NCBI GenBank assembly: GCA_027943245.1
Contig: JANDJZ010001001.1
Location: 1 to 14,101, forward strand
DNA length: 14,101 bases
DNA from: Acanthamoeba sp. SK_2022b
Taxonomy: Eukaryota; Discosea; Longamoebia; Acanthamoebidae
Direction of reading: 5' to 3'
A program made the position numbers and the translations under genes. The notes beneath the pieces were generated by a model. That model saw nothing but the letters and a program-made list of their open reading frames with translations. It had not been told where the DNA came from and did not search any database. This document shows positions 13,961-14,101 of this stretch, one piece after another; position 1 is the first letter of the stretch; the number at the start of each line of letters is the position of its first letter.

Positions 13961-14101
13961 GAGGGCCGCCGCCAACGGCCCTGCGCACCGCCCAAGCCCC
14001 GTGATGCCACCCGGCACGAACTGTGGCGCCGCAGAGACAAAAGACCGGCCGTGCAAGTGCAACGCAGGCGCTTGTGCACCGTTTGGGCCGACAGGCGTTA
14101 A

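Noticed and set aside
13430..14101. Plus-strand frame of 223 codons at the right end
   Set aside because: Antisense to the OmpA-domain gene; it only looks open because of the GC-rich composition.
1..14101. Search for mobile elements, tRNA genes, CRISPR arrays and toxin-antitoxin pairs
   Set aside because: No transposase or integrase motif, no regular repeat-spacer array, no tRNA-like cloverleaf and no recognised toxin-antitoxin pair was found by reading both strands.

Overview
The window looks like chromosome of a betaproteobacterium of the Comamonadaceae (Comamonas/Delftia/Acidovorax type). This is inferred from the GC-rich flanks, a short H-NS-family protein of the betaproteobacterial kind, a GloA close to the Comamonadaceae form, and TACAAT-type -10 boxes. 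No genus can be proved from the sequence alone. No tRNA, rRNA, CRISPR array, transposase or integrase was seen.

Left flank (1-4220, all minus strand): a three-gene operon for a periplasmic molybdenum hydroxylase of the isoquinoline-1-oxidoreductase / aldehyde dehydrogenase type. Transcription order is the 2Fe-2S small subunit (3633-4220), the Tat-exported molybdopterin large subunit (1331-3636, 4-base overlap) and a triheme cytochrome c (1313 to beyond the left edge). Electrons would pass from the Mo centre through the Fe-S clusters to the cytochrome and the respiratory chain. Both the large subunit and the cytochrome carry tight clusters of frame changes, so as written the operon is broken. 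The cause is recent decay or sequence error.

Middle (4221-6133): a terminator with no recognised gene in front of it; a small three-helix membrane protein (4850-5137) whose promoter carries a near-consensus LexA (SOS) box; and an H-NS-family nucleoid protein (5590-5865, GTG start, clear terminator).

Core (6134-12477): a lower-GC signalling block, the most interesting part. Four minus-strand genes are packed as an operon: an RcsB/BvgA-type response regulator (RR2), an EAL-domain cyclic-di-GMP phosphodiesterase with a degenerate receiver, a 977-residue tripartite hybrid sensor kinase (kinase, receiver, HPt), and a second RcsB-type regulator (RR1). Convergent to it, 7 bases away, is a stand-alone protein with an inactive receiver-like domain and its own HPt domain. 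The set recalls Pseudomonas RocSAR (SadARS), Bordetella BvgASR and enterobacterial Rcs, but combines two regulators, two HPt modules and one phosphodiesterase. The promoter region of RR2 (12478-12670) is crowded with repeats: a cluster of the rare tetramer CTAG inside ANTCCTA-like heptads (one 14-mer fits the remembered RcsAB box at 12 of 14 positions), a 10-base direct repeat 32 bases apart, and a three-unit ATTCAAC/GTTGAAT array with 12-base period.

Right flank (12826-14101): gloA (glyoxalase I, possibly leaderless) and, convergent to it across a perfect 20-bp bidirectional terminator, a small inner-membrane-anchored OmpA-domain protein.
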